Of a stretch of 64,000 nt of DNA, positions 63,282-64,000 are shown in pieces (the first letter of the stretch is position 1; every line of letters begins with the position of its first letter). Made by a program: the position numbers and the translations under genes. Below the pieces are notes generated by a model that did no database searches, was not told the origin of the DNA, and saw only the letters and a program-made list of their open reading frames with translations. The stretch spans positions 1,116,001-1,180,000 of the forward strand of contig CM074129.1 of the NCBI GenBank assembly GCA_037178625.1, given 5' to 3'. Origin of the DNA: Skeletonema tropicum (Eukaryota > Bacillariophyta > Thalassiosirophyceae > Thalassiosirales > Thalassiosiraceae).

Positions 63282-64000
63282 ATGGCAGGCGAAAATAATA
63301 ATTCAACAATCACCATCCAACTCCAAGACCAACACAGCCCACTCCAAAATCACTTTGAAATCGACACATTCGACAACATCTCCTCCATCTTTACACAATA
63401 CGCTCACTTCAATGGTCTCTCCTTAGATAATCTCCAATTTACCTACAATGACACCATATTATCAACGAATGGAGATGATACGCCCAACTCACTCGGAATG
63501 ACCGCTAACACTAACAACAACAATAATGATGCCGCCATTATCATTACTGTATCACTCATCGGTCAAGCACTAAAGGAATATACACTAGTCAATGCAATCA
63601 TCACCAATTCCATCACCGAAACAATCTCAATTCTCAACAATGACAAATCATTACTCACCCAACCACTGAAATGGAGTGATTCGGATGGACAAGAATTATG
63701 TAGTCCTGCCATTTTTATTGCGATTGATTATCGATTGGAGGAGTTGGTGTCCATGATGCTACCTTTGTACGATGTCCCTACTACCAAATCATCCAACAAC
63801 AATGACACTACTGAAAACGACGATAATAACAATAAATCATCAGCAACAACATTAATCAACACAGTGCTAAGTGAACAAGGGGGGTACACCCCCCTCCAAT
63901 GGGCAAGTTGGACGGGATCACTCCAAATAGTTCAACTATTACTTCAAGTTGGCGGAGCGCAAGTGGACGAGGAGGCAGTCTCATTGGCACGTGAGAATGA
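63282..64000 (+). CDS. SUMO-like domain fused to ankyrin repeats (partial, runs off window)
   Basis: The ATG at 63282 (ACCATGGCAGG context) opens a frame still open at the window end (239 codons seen). Residues about 9-95 resemble a ubiquitin/SUMO-like fold: ITIQLQDQHSPLQNHFEID, then ISSIFTQYAHFNGLSLDNLQ, FTYNDTIL, TPNSLGM and AAIIITV. A glycine-glycine processing site is not seen. From about residue 110 helices lead into an ankyrin repeat (GGYTPLQWASWTGSLQIVQL). An Asn/Asp-rich insert separates them. The protein is probably nuclear or cytosolic, with the SUMO-like part serving as a fixed interaction domain (inference). Confidence 0.7.
   Translation, partial: MAGENNNSTITIQLQDQHSPLQNHFEIDTFDNISSIFTQYAHFNGLSLDNLQFTYNDTILSTNGDDTPNSLGMTANTNNNNNDAAIIITVSLIGQALKEYTLVNAIITNSITETISILNNDKSLLTQPLKWSDSDGQELCSPAIFIAIDYRLEELVSMMLPLYDVPTTKSSNNNDTTENDDNNNKSSATTLINTVLSEQGGYTPLQWASWTGSLQIVQLLLQVGGAQVDEEAVSLAREN

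Overview
The window looks like nuclear DNA of a diatom, probably a centric one (inference). The support is: plastid-type presequences with an [A/S]-F or [A/T]-W junction after a signal peptide; a secreted gene with long Pro-Ser repeats and Cys-Cys modules typical of diatoms; a Copia-type pol of diatom appearance; short GT-AG introns in only one gene; and amino-acid runs of N, Q, S and T. No bacterial operons, rRNA, tRNA or CRISPR were seen.

Layout. 1-8.8 kb holds three plus-strand host genes: a prolyl-4-hydroxylase-like oxygenase with TPRs, a multi-exon secreted Cys-rich/Pro-Ser gene with a likely one-base frameshift, and a plastid sirohydrochlorin ferrochelatase. 8.9-20.7 kb is one giant minus-strand gene of about 3,930 codons. 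It has an N-terminal targeting signal, a disordered Lys/Pro region, about 14.5 tandem copies of a 110-residue repeat, a long coiled coil, and a C-terminal amino-acid-kinase domain of the N-acetylglutamate synthase (ArgA) type without the acetyltransferase domain. A single extra G at 16724-16725 splits it into two open frames. A paralogue without the kinase domain lies at 59.5-62.9 kb. The two bracket a mobile-element-rich interval.

21-58 kb is dominated by repeats. Elements with readable ends are: a 318-bp hAT-type MITE (8-bp target duplication); a hAT deletion derivative carrying a nested Stowaway-like MITE (TA duplication); a PIF/Harbinger-like element (TAA duplication) with a non-DDE ORF; a hAT element with a C-terminal transposase ORF; two MITEs of one family with CTACCG ends and 4-bp duplications; a 5'-truncated Copia element with a 3' LTR; and a poly(A) retroposon with a 13-bp duplication. 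There is also a transposase-like gene of unassigned superfamily at 30.5-33.2 kb. Interleaved is a segmental-duplication array with six copies of a gene family (here called MDSSPPK after its N-terminus; three sequence-distinct intact copies plus one duplicate, and two broken ones) and two copies of a 249-residue gene. Two 3.24-kb units of this array are almost identical.

58-64 kb returns to host genes: a RING/Sel1-repeat protein, the giant-gene paralogue, and, divergent from it, a SUMO-like/ankyrin gene running off the window end.

The strongest candidate for something undescribed is the ArgA-like domain fused to a multivalent, plastid-type repeat scaffold, together with its kinase-free paralogue. 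No function beyond homology can be proven from sequence alone.
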